Positions 22,941-35,273 of a stretch of DNA of 64,000 bases are shown one piece after another. Both the position numbers and the translations under genes were made by a program. Below the pieces are notes generated by a model. It was not told the origin of the DNA. It saw only the letters and a list, made by a program, of their open reading frames with translations, and did not search any database. The number at the start of each line of letters is the position of its first letter. Positions within the stretch are counted from its first letter, which is position 1. This stretch comes from Brachypterus glaber. Lineage: Eukaryota > Arthropoda > Insecta > Coleoptera > Kateretidae. Location: positions 20,663,589 to 20,727,588 of the forward strand of contig OY294048.1 in the NCBI GenBank assembly GCA_958510825.1, given 5' to 3'.

Positions 22941-25230
22941 AAGATTTAACCCTTTGTTAGTCGCAATATTTATTAGATACACCTAAAATATAACATTTAT
23001 CGCCATTACTATATTTCCTGGCATACGTTCTTCACCTTTAGTATTCCTCTCCATCATTACCCATTAGTCCAAACCACGTATCACTGCTAATTAAACCACG
23101 TTTTGTTGTGTGTCGTAAACTTGGCGATCCGCTAAACTCTGTAAGATACATTGCGACAAGTCACGTTTTTTTATATTTTACATGCAAAAAACATACAAAA
23201 AAATATTTTTTTTTGTTGCTACAGGTTTGATAAAAATCAGCCTCGAAATCAGCTAAATATTACTTCTATATTGGAAAAAAGTTTTATTTTGATACATTTA
23301 AATAGTTTTTAATGATTTTATGTAATTATACCTTTTTAGTACTTATAATACTTTTATGATAAAGTTTGATATGAAAACCTTTCATATACTTATAAAACGT
23401 GTTCCTTATTATTGTAGTGAAGTGGTTTTTTTACTATTAAATATTTTTCTACTAATGTAGTGATGTCGAATTCTTCACTAATTTAGTGAAGTGGTATATA
23501 ATTCGGTTATAGCCGAGCAGTTAATTATAACTTTTATTATAACTTACTCAGTTAGGTTGACCATACAATCTTCTATCGTATTTAAAGTATACCCGAGCGG
23601 AGAATATACTTAACCACTTATCACTTTATTCGGGAGCGGGTATTCTAGGAGACGGCGCTTTGGAAACAGATAAAACGATTTCTTCTTAACTTAAGAATAA
23701 TATATTAAATAAATGTGAATAAATTCTCCAAGAACATGAAAGATCAATTCTTACTTCTAAGTCCTATTTCTATGCAAAGCCCTTAAATTCTAATTTCCAT
23801 TAAATATTAGTTTTCCATTAAATACTTCTAACTTAAAACATTCTATGTTTGAAATCTCAACTATTCGCAATCATTTTCAAATCCCAATTTATTGTCCACA
23901 TTTTTCTTAGTGTATATTAAAACTGGTTCGTATAAGTCATTTAAATTATCTTACAAAATATTTTTCAAAGTTAATTAATATTCGTCAAAATTTCTATCAG
24001 TGTTCATACTATCAATATTTATAAGTGTCCAAAATTATTTTTATGTCTGATATCACGAGTCTCAAAATTTTTCTAAGTTTAAAAACTATTTTTTAATTCA
24101 AGAATAAATCTCAAAATTAATTCTCACAGAAACTAAATTTTCACTTTTGAATTTTACATAGTGACACCCTGAATAAAACTGAATAATTATGAATCTTTTC
24201 ATGAGTTTATATACCCAATAAGAAGGTCACTAGTTAAATTTATTTGACAATGCTATTAGCGCAAAATATCTACAAAGATACCGCGCATATTTAATTACCC
24301 CGACAAAAGAGTTTCAGTCTCATCAATTTGCAAGCTAATTGCTATTTCTGACATCTAAAACGATCATTTTGACTATAAATTAAATTTGTATAAACAATTT
24401 AGATTACTAGACAACTTTTAAGTTATACCGACAAGAATTACCGAGGAGGGGTCCGATGTAATTTAGGTCAAACCGAACTTTACCGAAGCCGAATCTCGTG
24501 AAGCCAGATTGTATCATAGCGCAATATTAAAGAAATATTATTTTAAAATTTTAACTACATATAAAATATTCGGATCATAAAATTATTTGGCAAGTCCTAT
24601 TGCATTAACAAGAGGTCCTTGAAGTATTCATACTGCGACTAATGGAGGGTTAAAATCAGCTCCAAAACTACTGAACTAATTTTTTTTCTCGACAGGTGCC
24701 GATGTTGAAATTACATAAGAAAAATAAAGTTGAAATTTATAAATTAGTGTTATTAATGAGTAATTGCATAGATATCTAAATTGAAAAATAAGTAAAAGGT
24801 ATACTCTAAAGACAGTGAATAAATACAGTGTGGAATGTTCAAAATGAATAATTCTTTTTGAACAAATCCTCGAACAGTGTGAATTTTATTTTGAGCGGGA
24901 CATATTTTAATTTTGCTCACATGAGTGATGTCATAACCTTCTGCCGTCAAGTGGCGCCATATTTGAAAGTTTAAATGGAACCTTTTTTCGTGTTACATTG
25001 GAAGGTTTTTTATTTAAGGTTTCAATAGTGTTTTGTTTATAAAAATCGGATCAGTGGGTATTTTATATTAACATCTTTACTGAACTACATTTGTCTTGGA
25101 GGACGTTCTTGACCCCTTATATGCCCATATGAACCTTTTGTATTCTACGTTTTATTGCTTTTCGAAAAGTTTTTTGATTTTCATATTTTTTAAAGAATAA
25201 ATTAGAAATAATTTTGCAAAAAAAGGAACA
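22941..25230. other. AT-rich sequence, no defined element
   Basis: A repeated TTGTAGTGAAGTGG / TTTAGTGAAGTGG motif (about 23414-23500) and a short GC-richer patch (about 24440-24515) stand out. A frame at 24753-24950 on the minus strand begins next to ATATGGCGCCACTTGACGGC, a sequence type common at transposon edges. It has no domain, and nothing here is supported as a gene. Confidence 0.4.
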
Positions 25231-25231
25231 T

Positions 25232-26262
25232 CTAAGGGATCCTTCAAGTATTACGTAATGCAAATTTTGATCATTTTGGACTTTTTCAAGGCTAGCATTT
25301 CTTTGAACCAAAGTCAATGTCCTTGATTGAAGAGCGCGGATCTTCATTCAAAAACCCGTGCTCTCATTCAAGGACATTAACAAAGAAATGCTAGCCTTAA
25401 GACAAGAGAATATGGCTTTGAACATATCGAAAGTCACGTCATTGGTCATTGGTCAAAGTAATCCTTTTTACAGTAAATTTTTGTAAATATTTTTACAGTA
25501 AACTTAAAAAAAAAGTTAGCGTGGAGTCCCCTTAATCGTTCAGCTAGAGCTAACCACTTTCCCAAAAGTGTTTGACGTAATTAAGCTCGCTTGGAAAGCA
25601 ATAGGTAAACAAACTTTTGACTACAAGTTCTTAAATATTTATGATGATAAACCATAATTATGTTTCTTAATATAGATCGACCATCGATTTTTAACGTCTT
25701 TTTTATGCAAAAACAATTGAATTAGTCATGCTATGCTATTTATACTGTGTGTGGGCCAAGATGGCATTTTAATTGTGATGGTAAATACGCTCTTAGACAA
25801 ATTTCATAACAATACCGGCTAAATAAGGTAAGAAGATTATTTTTCTATAAACGAAATGTACCAAACCATAAAAATAAATTATTTTGCAATTTTGAGGCCC
25901 CCGGGGGCCTCCGGAGGCCTCCACATATGTAACGCGTCGTAACGCTGAGACTAAGGGCATATCCACAGTTTGCGTAACAACATAGTACATAAGAATGCGA
26001 TGCCGACTTTGCGTTCAAAACTTATAAGGTTTATCATACAGATTGACAGACAAACAGACAGACAGACATTTTTTAACCCACTTTTTTTACATTTTCTCGA
26101 CGATCCATGACAAAAAGCCGAAAATGCAACAAAAAAAATTGATTTTCGGTAGGTTTTAATAACGGTTGTTTCCGTAAAAACGCGTTACGTAACGCTACAT
26201 ATATACTGATATCAGTCCCCCCTCTTCCCCTAAGTGCATTACGTATTTTAAGTATGATTTTG
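25232..26262. mobile_element. Possible element with CAAGTATTACGTAATGCA end and internal hairpin
   Basis: CTTCAAGTATTACGTAATGC at 25240 is opposed by AAGTGCATTACGTATTTTAAG near 26232, an approximate inverted pair. Inside is a clear hairpin: AAGGCTAGCATTTCTTTG ... GTCCTTGATTGA (25288-25337) pairs with TCATTCAAGGACAT ... AAAGAAATGCTAGCCTT (25364-25408). A GC palindrome (CCCCCGGGGG, about 25898) and a CAGACAGACAGACA tract (about 26051) lie further in. A related end occurs at about 37580 (TTCAAGTATTACGTAATC). Boundaries are tentative. Confidence 0.45.
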
Positions 26263-26472
26263 TAAAAGTTCTTAAGGAATCATATGTAATAATTATTATA
26301 TATTAATAATTATTACATATTAATATATATCATATGTTTAATTTGGATTAAATTAGGTAACATTTAAAAGGCCATAAAATATGTACAAAAACTAGTTAGT
26401 CTATACATCATCAAGCTAGACAGAGACAGAGTATCTAAGACTACACCTTGTAGTCTGCACGGCTTCTGTAAG

Positions 26473-27633
26473 CATTATGCATAACCAGTAGCCGGCGTAT
26501 TTCCAGTTGTAGTCTAGTCTTCAGGTCAATAAAAGAGGCTTTACCTGGAAATAATTCAGGGAGTTTTGATTTTCGGTTTATTGGGTAAGGTTAATGGCCG
26601 AAAATAAAAAAACAATTTTTCGACGTTGCACTCGATTTGGAACGTGTTTTTCACCAAAAAAAAAACGGATTTTTAAAATATCTCTTAAACGTTACACCAT
26701 ACGTTTTTAAATTTTTAATGTTTTTTGTCGAAAAACCAAAATTGTTCTTTATCGTCGTTTAGGCATGCCCCTGAGAATATTTTGGGTGAAAAATAAAAAA
26801 ATCTATATGGCACTTTCTTTTTAATTTACATAATATATTTTTTTTTAATAGTTCACATATTTGTGCCCCATTATTTTGAATAAACCGATTTTCGATTGAA
26901 TCACCATCGTATTAAGCATAAAACCCAACCGAGTCATAAAGAAAAATCTAAAACCAAACAGTGTAACGTTTAAGATGGTGCCGTGAATTAGTGAAAAAAG
27001 TCGTACAAAAAAATATATGACACAAAAAATGTTGATAATAATAATAATAATATACTTTATTTTTCAATATCACAGTACAGTTTTTACAGTAATTCTTGTA
27101 TTTATACAAAAACAAAAGGTAACTCTTGAACCGAAAATAATGAAAAAAAATGTCGAAACAAGAAGAATCATGAACGGATCAATGAAGTCGTTTAGTTTAT
27201 AGGGTTCCAAATTAATTAAGAAGTGATGTTAAATGACTCTATATCTTTTATTTCGTTGGGAAGACGATTAAAAAACGATATTGCAGAATAGTGGACCCCT
27301 TTTCAAAAGTGGCCAACCTATGCCTGGGATAGTTGTAGTCTATAGTTCTTGTTCTATCGTTACCACGCAAGTGACGAAAAAATCGTTGAAGGTTTTCATA
27401 TCAAAAGTTTTTTGTTCTAGGATGCACCGATATTTTAAAAAGTCAGTTTTTTGTGAAAAATAAGTTAAAAAAATGACAGTTCCAAATCGAGCTCAATGTC
27501 GCAAAATTATGATATTTATTTGGGGCGTTAAACCCTAAAAATCTAAACTCCCTGAATTATTTCCAGGTAAAGCCTCTTTTATTAACTTGAAGACTGGACT
27601 ATAACTGGAAATACGCCGGGTACTGTGCATAAC
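26473..27633. mobile_element. Inverted-repeat element, about 1.16 kb
   Basis: The left arm from TTATGCATAACCAGTAGCCGG to about 26730 is complementary to the right arm from about 27440 to CCGGGTACTGTGCATAA. Strong blocks are GGCGTATTTCCAGTTRTAGTC, AAAGAGGCTTTACCTGGAAA and CTCGATTTGGAAC. Small ORFs in the middle (27017-27202 and 27281-27463) have no recognised domain. Confidence 0.8.
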
Positions 27634-28159
27634 ACAATATTAGGAACATTCACTTTCACTCCATTACAGTAGATGCACTTTAAATTAAATAAATATATTC
27701 ACCCCATAAACCAATATTACCTTGATTTATAAATATGTATATATACTTAATTATATATATTTATTTAATTAGAAAGTAACGCTTAATGTAAAGTGCGTAT
27801 TTGTTTTGTAAACTACTTACATCTCATTTAGTCTAATAAGCACAAATTTCTATTAATTCATGGAATGCATTCGAATGATTTGAATACCAAATTCACTTAA
27901 TACCTGTTTTTAAGTTTTGCGGTTGGAATGTGTGCAAAACTAATGAGCTCGCAATAGAATCGAATTATTCGTAACATCCGAGGTAATATCTAAGATTCAT
28001 TGAGCTTAAAAAGACATTTGATACGGTATAATGGCTTTTTATTAAAATCCAAAATAAAACCTAGATCTATCTATTCTATAGAAGAGATAGATAGAAAACG
28101 ATGTATTTTTATCGTAGACAATGCGTGAGTTTAAAAATGAGAAGTACAATTGCGACAAT

Positions 28160-28560
28160 TAATAGAAAATTTAAGAGGTGATTTTACATACAAGAATATG
28201 AAAAGAAGTTCCTATAGAGGTTGCTCCTAAGGGAGATACGACCCTATAAAATTGTACTAAAAATAAGGGTTTTAGTTAATAGCTCTCGTACACTTTAAGC
28301 TAGAGCGACGAGGTTTTGCGGACTAGTATTAATAAGGCCAATTAATTTATATTAATTTACTTTTTTGAATCTATACAGAGGCGTGCTAGATGGACAAAAT
28401 GTGAGGCTTAACACATTTTTGGCCCGAACTTTTTTATGTGTATTTTTTTGGATATTTTGTAAAAAATATAGATTCGTTGAATAAAAATACATAAAAAATG
28501 TCATATAGTGTAGGACTGGAGGAGTAACCGTTAAAAAAATGCAACTTAGAGAGAGAGAGC
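28160..28560. repeat. Family K fragment
   Basis: AATTTAAGAGGTGATTTTAC to TTCCTATAGAGGTTG (28167-28222) is the complement of 33728-33783. The stretch 28440-28520, with AAAAATACATAAAAAATGT and a TAGTGTAGGAC block, resembles 33110-33165. It is a decayed copy of the foldback at 32985-33800. Confidence 0.6.
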
Positions 28561-28859
28561 AAATTTTTAGTTGACCACCTTTTTTTGGTCATAACGTGTC
28601 TGAATGCTGAAGTTTGCTTATGATTAGTGTCGTACTACACAGAGCAAACATAATTAATTATATATTGTTCACATGAGTTTACTTGCAAAAAAATATAATA
28701 TTCTGGAAAAGTTTACGTTGGTTTTTGTTTTTGACCCAAATAAAAAATTTAAATAATCGCCTGCGGAGGTAAAGATAATAGGCAATAATGACGAAAATCG
28801 TGCCAAAATTTTTAAGCCAAAAGCTATTTTATGGGAAATTTTTATTAAAAGGTTTTATA

Positions 28860-29576
28860 CGCTCCGCTCCAAAAGAGCGCTGGTCAAATGAGCGCTGGAC
28901 AAAATAGTGCGACACAAAAGAGCGCTTGGACAAAAATAGCGCGATCCAAAATAGCGTGACCCAAAAGAGCGTTTGGACAAAAAAGTGCGTCACAAAATAG
29001 CCGTCTCAAAAGAGCGCTTGGACAAAAGAGCGTATCTTAAAAGAGCGCTTTCTGAATGAATTTAGGGTTACGGTGCGCATTAGGTCCACAAAAATTAGTG
29101 GGGGCGCGCGTTGGTTTACGTTAACGTTGGTTGGTTTGTTTTTTTGCTGCTTTGGTGTTTTTTTATAGGAAACTTTCGTTTACGTTTACGTTGGTTTTGC
29201 GCCTGCTGAGTGTTTTTTTTTAGTAAAGGGCACACCCGGGCGTTGGTTTACGTTAACGTTGGTTGGTTTGGTTTTTTGCTGGTTTGGTGTTTTTTTTTAT
29301 TGTTTTGTTGTCAATTAAATTATTTGATATATTTTATCAAAGCTTTATTTTATGATGCGCTATTTTCTCCCAGCGCTCATTTGACCAGCGCTGTTTTGTC
29401 CAAGCGCTCTTTTATAAGCGCTATTTTGGGACACGCTATTTTATCTTAGCGCTCATTTAACCAGCGCTGTTTTATCCTAGCGCTTATTTGACCATCGCTG
29501 TTTTGTTCTAGCGCTCTTTTGTAAGCGCTATTTCGGGACACGTTATTTTGACCAGCGCTATTTGTTTCCCAGAGTC
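28860..29576. mobile_element. Foldback-type element with 15-16-bp GAGCGCT repeat arms
   Basis: An exact 9-bp direct repeat, GGTTTTATA, is found at 28851-28859 and 29577-29585. The left arm (to about 29055) contains about twelve degenerate units CAAAAGAGCGCTTGGA. The right arm (about 29355-29576) has the complement (CCAAGCGCTCTTTTG) in a similar number. The centre holds G/T-rich direct repeats (TTGGTTTACGTTAACGTTGG at about 29110 and 29243). No transposase frame is present, and the small ORF at 29210-29449 follows repeat sequence. Same architecture as 7628-8415, but the unit sequence is different. Confidence 0.88.
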
Positions 29577-30380
29577 GGTTTTATAACATATTTAGTTTTT
29601 CATATTCTGAGGTATTGGAAAATGCGTGACCTTGAGGTTTATAAAAAATAACGCCTGCAGCAATGTTTTTTTTTATTTCGATGAATTTTTTTATTAATTT
29701 TAGGCTTTAATGTTATGTTACATTTGTCATACAGTTATTTTTTTTATTTTTGTAGTTTTTTTAATAAAAAATGAAAAATGAAAACCATTTTTAAAATGTA
29801 TACGGTGAAAAAAAATGTACTAAGCATTGTTAAAATTGCCTCACAGTAATTTTTTTGTGTTGTGGGTAAAGCTGCAGTTTTGGATGCAACTTTACCCACT
29901 CCTTTTTTTATTTTTTCTCTTAACTATCGTTAAGTTAGAAATTATACACTTTGACTTGATTAACTTGACATTGGAATAAATCATTTGGCTTAATTACTTT
30001 ACCGATTTTTTTACAAAAATGTTATTAGCATTAAACCACATTTACCTGGGCAAAGTTACAAGGTTTTACGGTATTATTACTTTTCAAAGAATAGTTGTAG
30101 AATTATAACATCGCAGTATGTGCACATGGAGGTCATTATCACCGAGATGAGATTAGCTCAATTTAACGGTCGCGCCTGTTCGTACAGTATAGAAAACTTT
30201 CACTAGTCGGAACAAGGCCGACCATAGAAAAAACTCCATGATGACGGTTACATTTTGTAATTTCCCTCATATAATTACACAGGCCCACAAAAAAATAAAA
30301 AATATCTGTGCTGGGATTGAGACCTATTCATATGTATTTAAAGATGCTGAAAGACCTATTCTTATGTTTTTTGGGGTGCT
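29577..30380. other. AT-rich sequence, no defined element
   Basis: A block AGGCCCACAAAAAA ... CTGTGCTGGGATTGAGACC (about 30282-30328) recurs at 32907-32950 on the other side of the Penelope-like pair. The rest shows nothing recognised. Confidence 0.45.
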
Positions 30381-30383
30381 GAA

Positions 30384-30533
30384 CACGAATCTGTCATAAA
30401 AAAGGCAATTCATGGGCTCATTTTTTTGCTACATTGAAAAAACTCTCTAAAATGGTAAAAATCTTATATTATTTAAGTGTAGCAAAAAAATGAACCCATG
30501 AAATGCCTTTTTTATGACAGATTCATGTTCAGC
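30384..30533. repeat. Long hairpin, about 57-bp arms
   Basis: TGCTGAACACGAATCTGTCA through the TTTGCTACA end (30384-30440) is nearly perfectly complementary to TGTAGCAAAAAAATG through TTCATGTTCAGCA (about 30476-30533), with a loop of about 35 bases. No coding content. Confidence 0.85.
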
Positions 30534-30595
30534 ATTCCAAAATACTTAAAAGCAGGTGTGTCTTAACCTCAGTGCAGACAATTTTTTGTTTTTTG

Positions 30596-31380
30596 GTAAG
30601 CCTTATAAATAATTAAAATAAATCTCGGTTTATAGAACTGAATAAAAAAGACAAAATTTCCCAACGTTTCACCATTTATTGTGTTGGCATCTTCAGACAG
30701 CCTATTAATATATAGTATAAAACAACAAACATATTACTTTAAGTAAAAAAAAATTAAATTAATGACATTGACATGAAAAATAAAGGTAACAAATTAACAA
30801 ATTTAAAAAGGTAAAATTAAGGTGTTAAGGGAATGTATTAAGTTTAAGCTGTAAAAGTGTAAGACGTAAGTTAATTCGTGTATAAGTTTTTAACTAGGTG
30901 CGTATATGAAATCCTTTAGCTGAAAGAAAACAAATATGCCCATACACTTTTGCATGAACATATCCATTTTGTAAGCCAATATTATTTTTCATACTGGGTG
31001 GCAAATTTACTTCTTATTTAATGATGTTGTGATATATTTTGTGTAAATTTTGTGTATCCGTTTTGAAGTTTATAGTATTAGGGGTAGTGTTAATATAAAC
31101 CATTTCTAAAAATGTTCGCTTAGATTTTATGGGTTCTATGTCTAGAATGGATACATTCCGAAATCAAACAGTGGCCTTTGTCAAAGCGGTGATTAGCAAG
31201 AGCAGTTTTATTAATATTTAAAACATTTTTGCAATTTGACATATACTGAGCCGTTCTTGACTTTAACCACTGTCCGGTTTCTCTAACGTAAACACTACTG
31301 CAGTCCTTGCAACTTATTTTATAAATTAGATTAGATTTAAAATCTTTTGCGCCAACTTATAAATTAGGTAAATTCTTAGC
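30596..31380 (-). mobile_element. Penelope-like element, 3' end with GIY-YIG endonuclease, reversed copy
   Basis: Terminal sequence 30596-31010 (containing CCCAACGTTTCACCATTTAT) is the complement of 32495-32870. Inward of it, on the minus strand, is the endonuclease remnant at 31120-31333. Penelope-like elements are reverse-transcriptase/GIY-YIG retroelements with pseudo-LTRs that may be inverted, and the GAAGAT ... GAAACGYTGG terminal motif is typical. The reverse-transcriptase part of this copy is missing. Confidence 0.8.
31120..31333 (-). pseudogene. GIY-YIG endonuclease remnant of a Penelope-like element
   Basis: Reading from 31333, about 70 codons start NLIYKISCKDCSSVYVRETG, the Penelope endonuclease opening (YKI-C-x-DC-x-x-VY). 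They continue with QWLKSR and a conserved HRFDKGH block, ending in TAA at 31120-31122. The YIG-equivalent triplet reads VYV-RET, as expected for the family, though the usual Gly/Gln pair is changed to Arg/Glu. It is detached from a reverse transcriptase on the same strand. Confidence 0.75.
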
Positions 31381-31439
31381 AAAAATTTTAAACAATTTAA
31401 TGCCGTCATTTTCTTATCATTTAGAAGACTTTTAAATTT

Positions 31440-32006
31440 GTAGATTTCATGTTAAAATTCCACCAAACCACATTTTAATATCCCTAGATGTTAAATCAAT
31501 GTTTACAAATATTCCGAAGGATTTGTTTATTAGGGTTATTAACGAAAAATGGGATTTTTTAAAAAGAATACACAGATATTCCAAAAATTAAATTCATTGA
31601 GTTGGTTGATTTTTGTTTTAGTAATGGATACTTTTCTTTTGATAATATTTATTATAAACAACTTTTTGGGACAGCTATGGGGAATCCAGCCTCACCATTT
31701 TTTTCTGCCATGGTAATAAACCTATTATTGAATTAAATTATAGGTAAATTACCATTTATTATTGTTTTACTTAAAATATATGTCGATGATCTCATAATGT
31801 CTATTCCTATAGATGAATTGGATAATATTTTAAAAATTTTTATTAGTTTTCATACGAAATTACAATTCAAGTTAGAAAAAGAAGTTAACAATAAAATAAT
31901 TTTTCTGGATTTGACATTAATACGTCGTGAGGATAGATCAGTAATTACAGATTGGTATCAAAAGCCCTTTTCTTCTGACAGATATTTAAATTATTTTTCA
32001 AGTTAA
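31440..32006 (+). pseudogene. Penelope-like reverse transcriptase remnant
   Basis: Interrupted frames on the plus strand show palm motifs in order: a DVKSMFTNIPKDLF-like block near 31485-31530, GTAMGNPASPFF near 31670-31705, KIYVDDL (the YVDD catalytic box) near 31770-31795, then NNKIIFLDLTLI and DWYQKPFSSDRYLNYFSS (ORF 31797-32006). At least one frameshift or short deletion separates the blocks. It is followed, after about 490 bp without a recognised endonuclease, by the plus-strand terminal repeat. Confidence 0.85.
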
Positions 32007-32494
32007 AGTAAAAATTACAAAATTAATACGATAAAAATGTTAAAAAATAGAGCTTTAAATTTGAGTAAATAAAATAAATAAAAATCTAAATTTAGTCAAG
32101 AATATTCTTTTAAAAAAACACCACCCAATTAAAGAGTGACCGCAAAATTAACCTTTTTTTCAAACTTCGGTTGGAATTGATAAAATGTAAAGTATAAGTG
32201 CTCAAAATTTGTGTCTGGTCATGAACTAGTGCAAAAAGCAAGAATTGTTCTAGAAGCTAAACATCCCCTTAAACAAAGGGTTATCTAGGTGTACTTGAAT
32301 TGAATTTTATACCAAACTTTCTCACATTTTATTAAACATAACTGACATAACTCGATTTTTCTTGAGATATGTACTTTGGGGGGTAGTTTAACCCCCTTTG
32401 TGGGGGTGGATTTTCATCAAATCCAAGGGTGATACCCTTTTACGTGTTTTTTATGTCTTATATTACAGAAAAATAATTAAAAAACACATTTGAC

Positions 32495-32870
32495 TGGGTG
32501 GCTGGTATGAAAAATAATATTGGCTTACAAAATGGATATGTTCATGCATAAGTGTATGGACATATTTGTTTTCTTTCAGCTAAAGGATTTCATATACGCC
32601 ACCTAGTTAAAAAAAAAATACACGAATTAACTTACGCCTTACACTTTTACATCTTAAACTTAGTACATTCCCTCAATTTTACCTTTTTTAATTTGTTAAT
32701 TTGTTACTTTTATTTTTTATGTCAATGTCATTAATTTAATTTTTTGTATAAAGTAATATGTTTGGTTTTTTATACTATATGAATCCCCTGAAGATACAAT
32801 AAATGGTGAAACGCTGGGAAATTTCGTCTTTTTATTCAGTTCTATAAACTGAGATTTATTTTAATTATAC
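32495..32870 (+). repeat. Penelope-like terminal repeat, inverted partner of 30596-31010
   Basis: ACTGGGTGGCTGGTATGAAA through CTGAAGATACAATAAATGG and TGAAACGCTGGGAAATTT is the complement of the left terminal block at about 90% by eye. It closes the head-to-head arrangement. Confidence 0.85.
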
Positions 32871-32984
32871 ATAATTAGAACAAGAGAAAATACATAAGCC
32901 TTATAAAGGCCCACAAAAAAAAAAGTAGTCTGTGCTGGAGTTGAGACCCACCTATTCACCTATTTTTGGAGGCTGAACACGAAT

Positions 32985-33800
32985 ATGCCATTTAATGTAA
33001 TTTTTATTTGGTAATTTTAACCAAGGACGTGCGAAATGAGGGGGCGATGTCTCTTTTTTGCTTTAAACTTTTTATCCGTGACTTTTTTGATATTTCTTCA
33101 ATAAAATATTAATCTTTAATTAAAAATACATAACAAATGTACTCTTTATGTAACACTGTAGGACCAACCGTTGAGAAAATTGCAATTAAAGAGGCAATTT
33201 CACGTTCTAAGCATCAAAAATAGGAACTAAAAAATGCACCAAAAATTTCAATACTGCAGAAAGATTTTACATTAAAAACTTCGAAAAAAACTTCCTATAC
33301 ACAAATATCCATAAATCGCTTTTTACAGTCACTTAAAAAGTGTTACTCTTTAAGAGGTCATAGTACTCTTAAAACTGATTTTCGAACCTAGATGTATACG
33401 AGCAATTTTTGATGCTTAGAACGTGAAATTTTTCTTTAATAGTAATTTTCTCGGTAACAGGGCTCTACGGTGTTACATAAAGAGTAAGTTTTTTATGTAT
33501 TTTTAATTAAAGATTAATATTTTATTGAGAAAATGTCAAAAAATCTACGTATAAAAAAGTTTGGGGCAAAAAAGTGACATCGCCCCGCCATTTTGCAAGT
33601 CCCTGGTTAAAATTACTAAATAAAAATTACATGAAATGATAGCCTTTTTCAATGCTAAGGCATGTGCAAAAATGTGGTTTATAGGGTTCCAGAAATATTA
33701 AATAAAAACTACATTTTCCGGACCAACCTTTATAGGAACTTTTTTTCATATTTTTTAACGTAGAATCACCTCTTAAATTTCTCGAACCTATTTCTGAACA
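32985..33800. mobile_element. Foldback family K with ACCCTG end
   Basis: Left arm about 32985-33230 and right arm 33405-33644 are reverse complements (GGTAATTTTAACCAAGGACG with the CCCTGGTTAAAATTAC end; GTGTTACATAAAGAGTA blocks). Sequence from 33645 to ACAACCCTGTA (33800) belongs to the right end of a related MITE with CAGGGT-type termini; compare 12790-13207. Non-coding. Confidence 0.72.
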
Positions 33801-35225
33801 ACCCTGTATAATAGCTATTATACATAGCCATTTATGTAATTTTTAAGATTTCAATACTTTTAGCATTGATTTATCTCAAAAGGGGACTGAAGTTCATTAA
33901 AAATAAAAAAATAACTCGAGAACCCCTGATCCAATTTTTAAAAACAAAACACTGTTGAAACCAAAAAGTGCCTTTCAAATGAGGTATTACTTGGCTTGGC
34001 CTATTTAAATTTTTAAAGATGAGGTGCCTTGACATAATACAGAGAAAAGTAGAAAATATGATTCGATTATTTTCTCAGTCTAGTTTTAATTAAGGAATAG
34101 TTAATATTTTTTTTTTCGTTTACTTTATCAAATAAAGTTTAGTTTATAGCTTTTTCGTATCTATATGGTATCGTTTATAGGCAGAGCATACGAACTTATC
34201 TGCGTGTCTGTAAAAATGCACAAATATGTGCATATTAAAGTACCTACTTATATTATAATCAACATGTGTCCCACATACTAAATAGAATCTCATAAAATAG
34301 GTACATAAATTGAATATTAATTTTTAAGCAGGAATGACAAGATGGAGGTGGGGGCGCACCACCCCCCTTCAACCATTCTGGTGTTGGAAAAATCCAAATG
34401 TCTCCAACCAGAACAGAACTATATTAAACCGGTTACGCGCAAAAATCATGGCCTACTTCGTAGCAACGATCTTGTCGCTTCTTAATACTTGTCTTAAGTA
34501 TAAAAGTTGGGAAAATCTCAATCTTTAGTTTAAAGTTTTTTGTTCCTGCCCCCCCCCCCCCAAAAAAAAATCTAGCGGTATCACAGATTTTTAAAGAATT
34601 ACTTATTTTGCTTAAAATTGGTCTTTTTTATATTTTTTTAAAGGAAAACAAGATATCGCTAAATTTTAAGTTATTTGCATTCAAAATATAAAAATAAAAT
34701 AAACAAGCTTATGAACACAATTGTAAATTTTAAAATTGCCAGGAACAATGTCAAAGCCGACAAATGAACATGTGAATTAATTTTATTTATAAACTAAGAG
34801 TTTCAATCGGTTTTTGGGGTACGGAACCCTAAAAAGAATATGTCTATCGGCATTAGAAACCTGTAGTCTATAAAAAAAATTAAAGCAAAAAACAAACCTA
34901 GCAAGATCTGTCCTAATCAGTTCGCCGGCGATTTGCCAGCAGATAATTTTAACTAGGAACGCAAACATAATTGTAGACTGCGTACAAAAAAAAAATACTT
35001 TCTCGATGTTAGGTATTTATTTGTTCATGTCGCTTCCACTTTAGTACAGTCAGTGAAATGGAAAAAAAAACGAAGTCACCCAAAGAAAAAATCCCACTAT
35101 ACAAGTCTCTCTTTTATTTTCATTTTTGTTTTGTTTTAGCTACTGTGGATATCTAACCATTTAGTTCCACCCAAGAGACCTAGTTTTAAGGAAAATATGC
35201 GGTTTTTTAAAGAAAATAGGTAAAA
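33801..35225. other. AT-rich intron sequence with poly-C tract
   Basis: A scrap of foldback family E lies at 34043-34085 (ACAGAGAAAAGTAGAAAA, then CGATTATTTTCTCAGT). A C14 run followed by A9 lies at about 34549-34570. The frame 34334-34528 spans a G/C-rich patch (GGTGGGGGCGCACCACCCCC, a partial palindrome) and has no domain. No exon was recognised. Confidence 0.4.
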
Positions 35226-35273
35226 TTAGGCATTTTTGCCCAAAAATAGCAGTAATTTTATAAATAAACTTAC

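Larger units (their letters stand above)
3937..35273 (-). other. 31.3-kb intron of the calpain gene
   Basis: The interval lies between two calpain exons that join in phase 1. The donor GTAAGT begins at 35273 and the acceptor AG is at 3938-3937, both read on the minus strand. The join restores the calpain motif PGKMG-DRW. The intron is filled with nested transposable elements described in the entries below. No additional calpain exon was recognised inside it. Confidence 0.85.
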
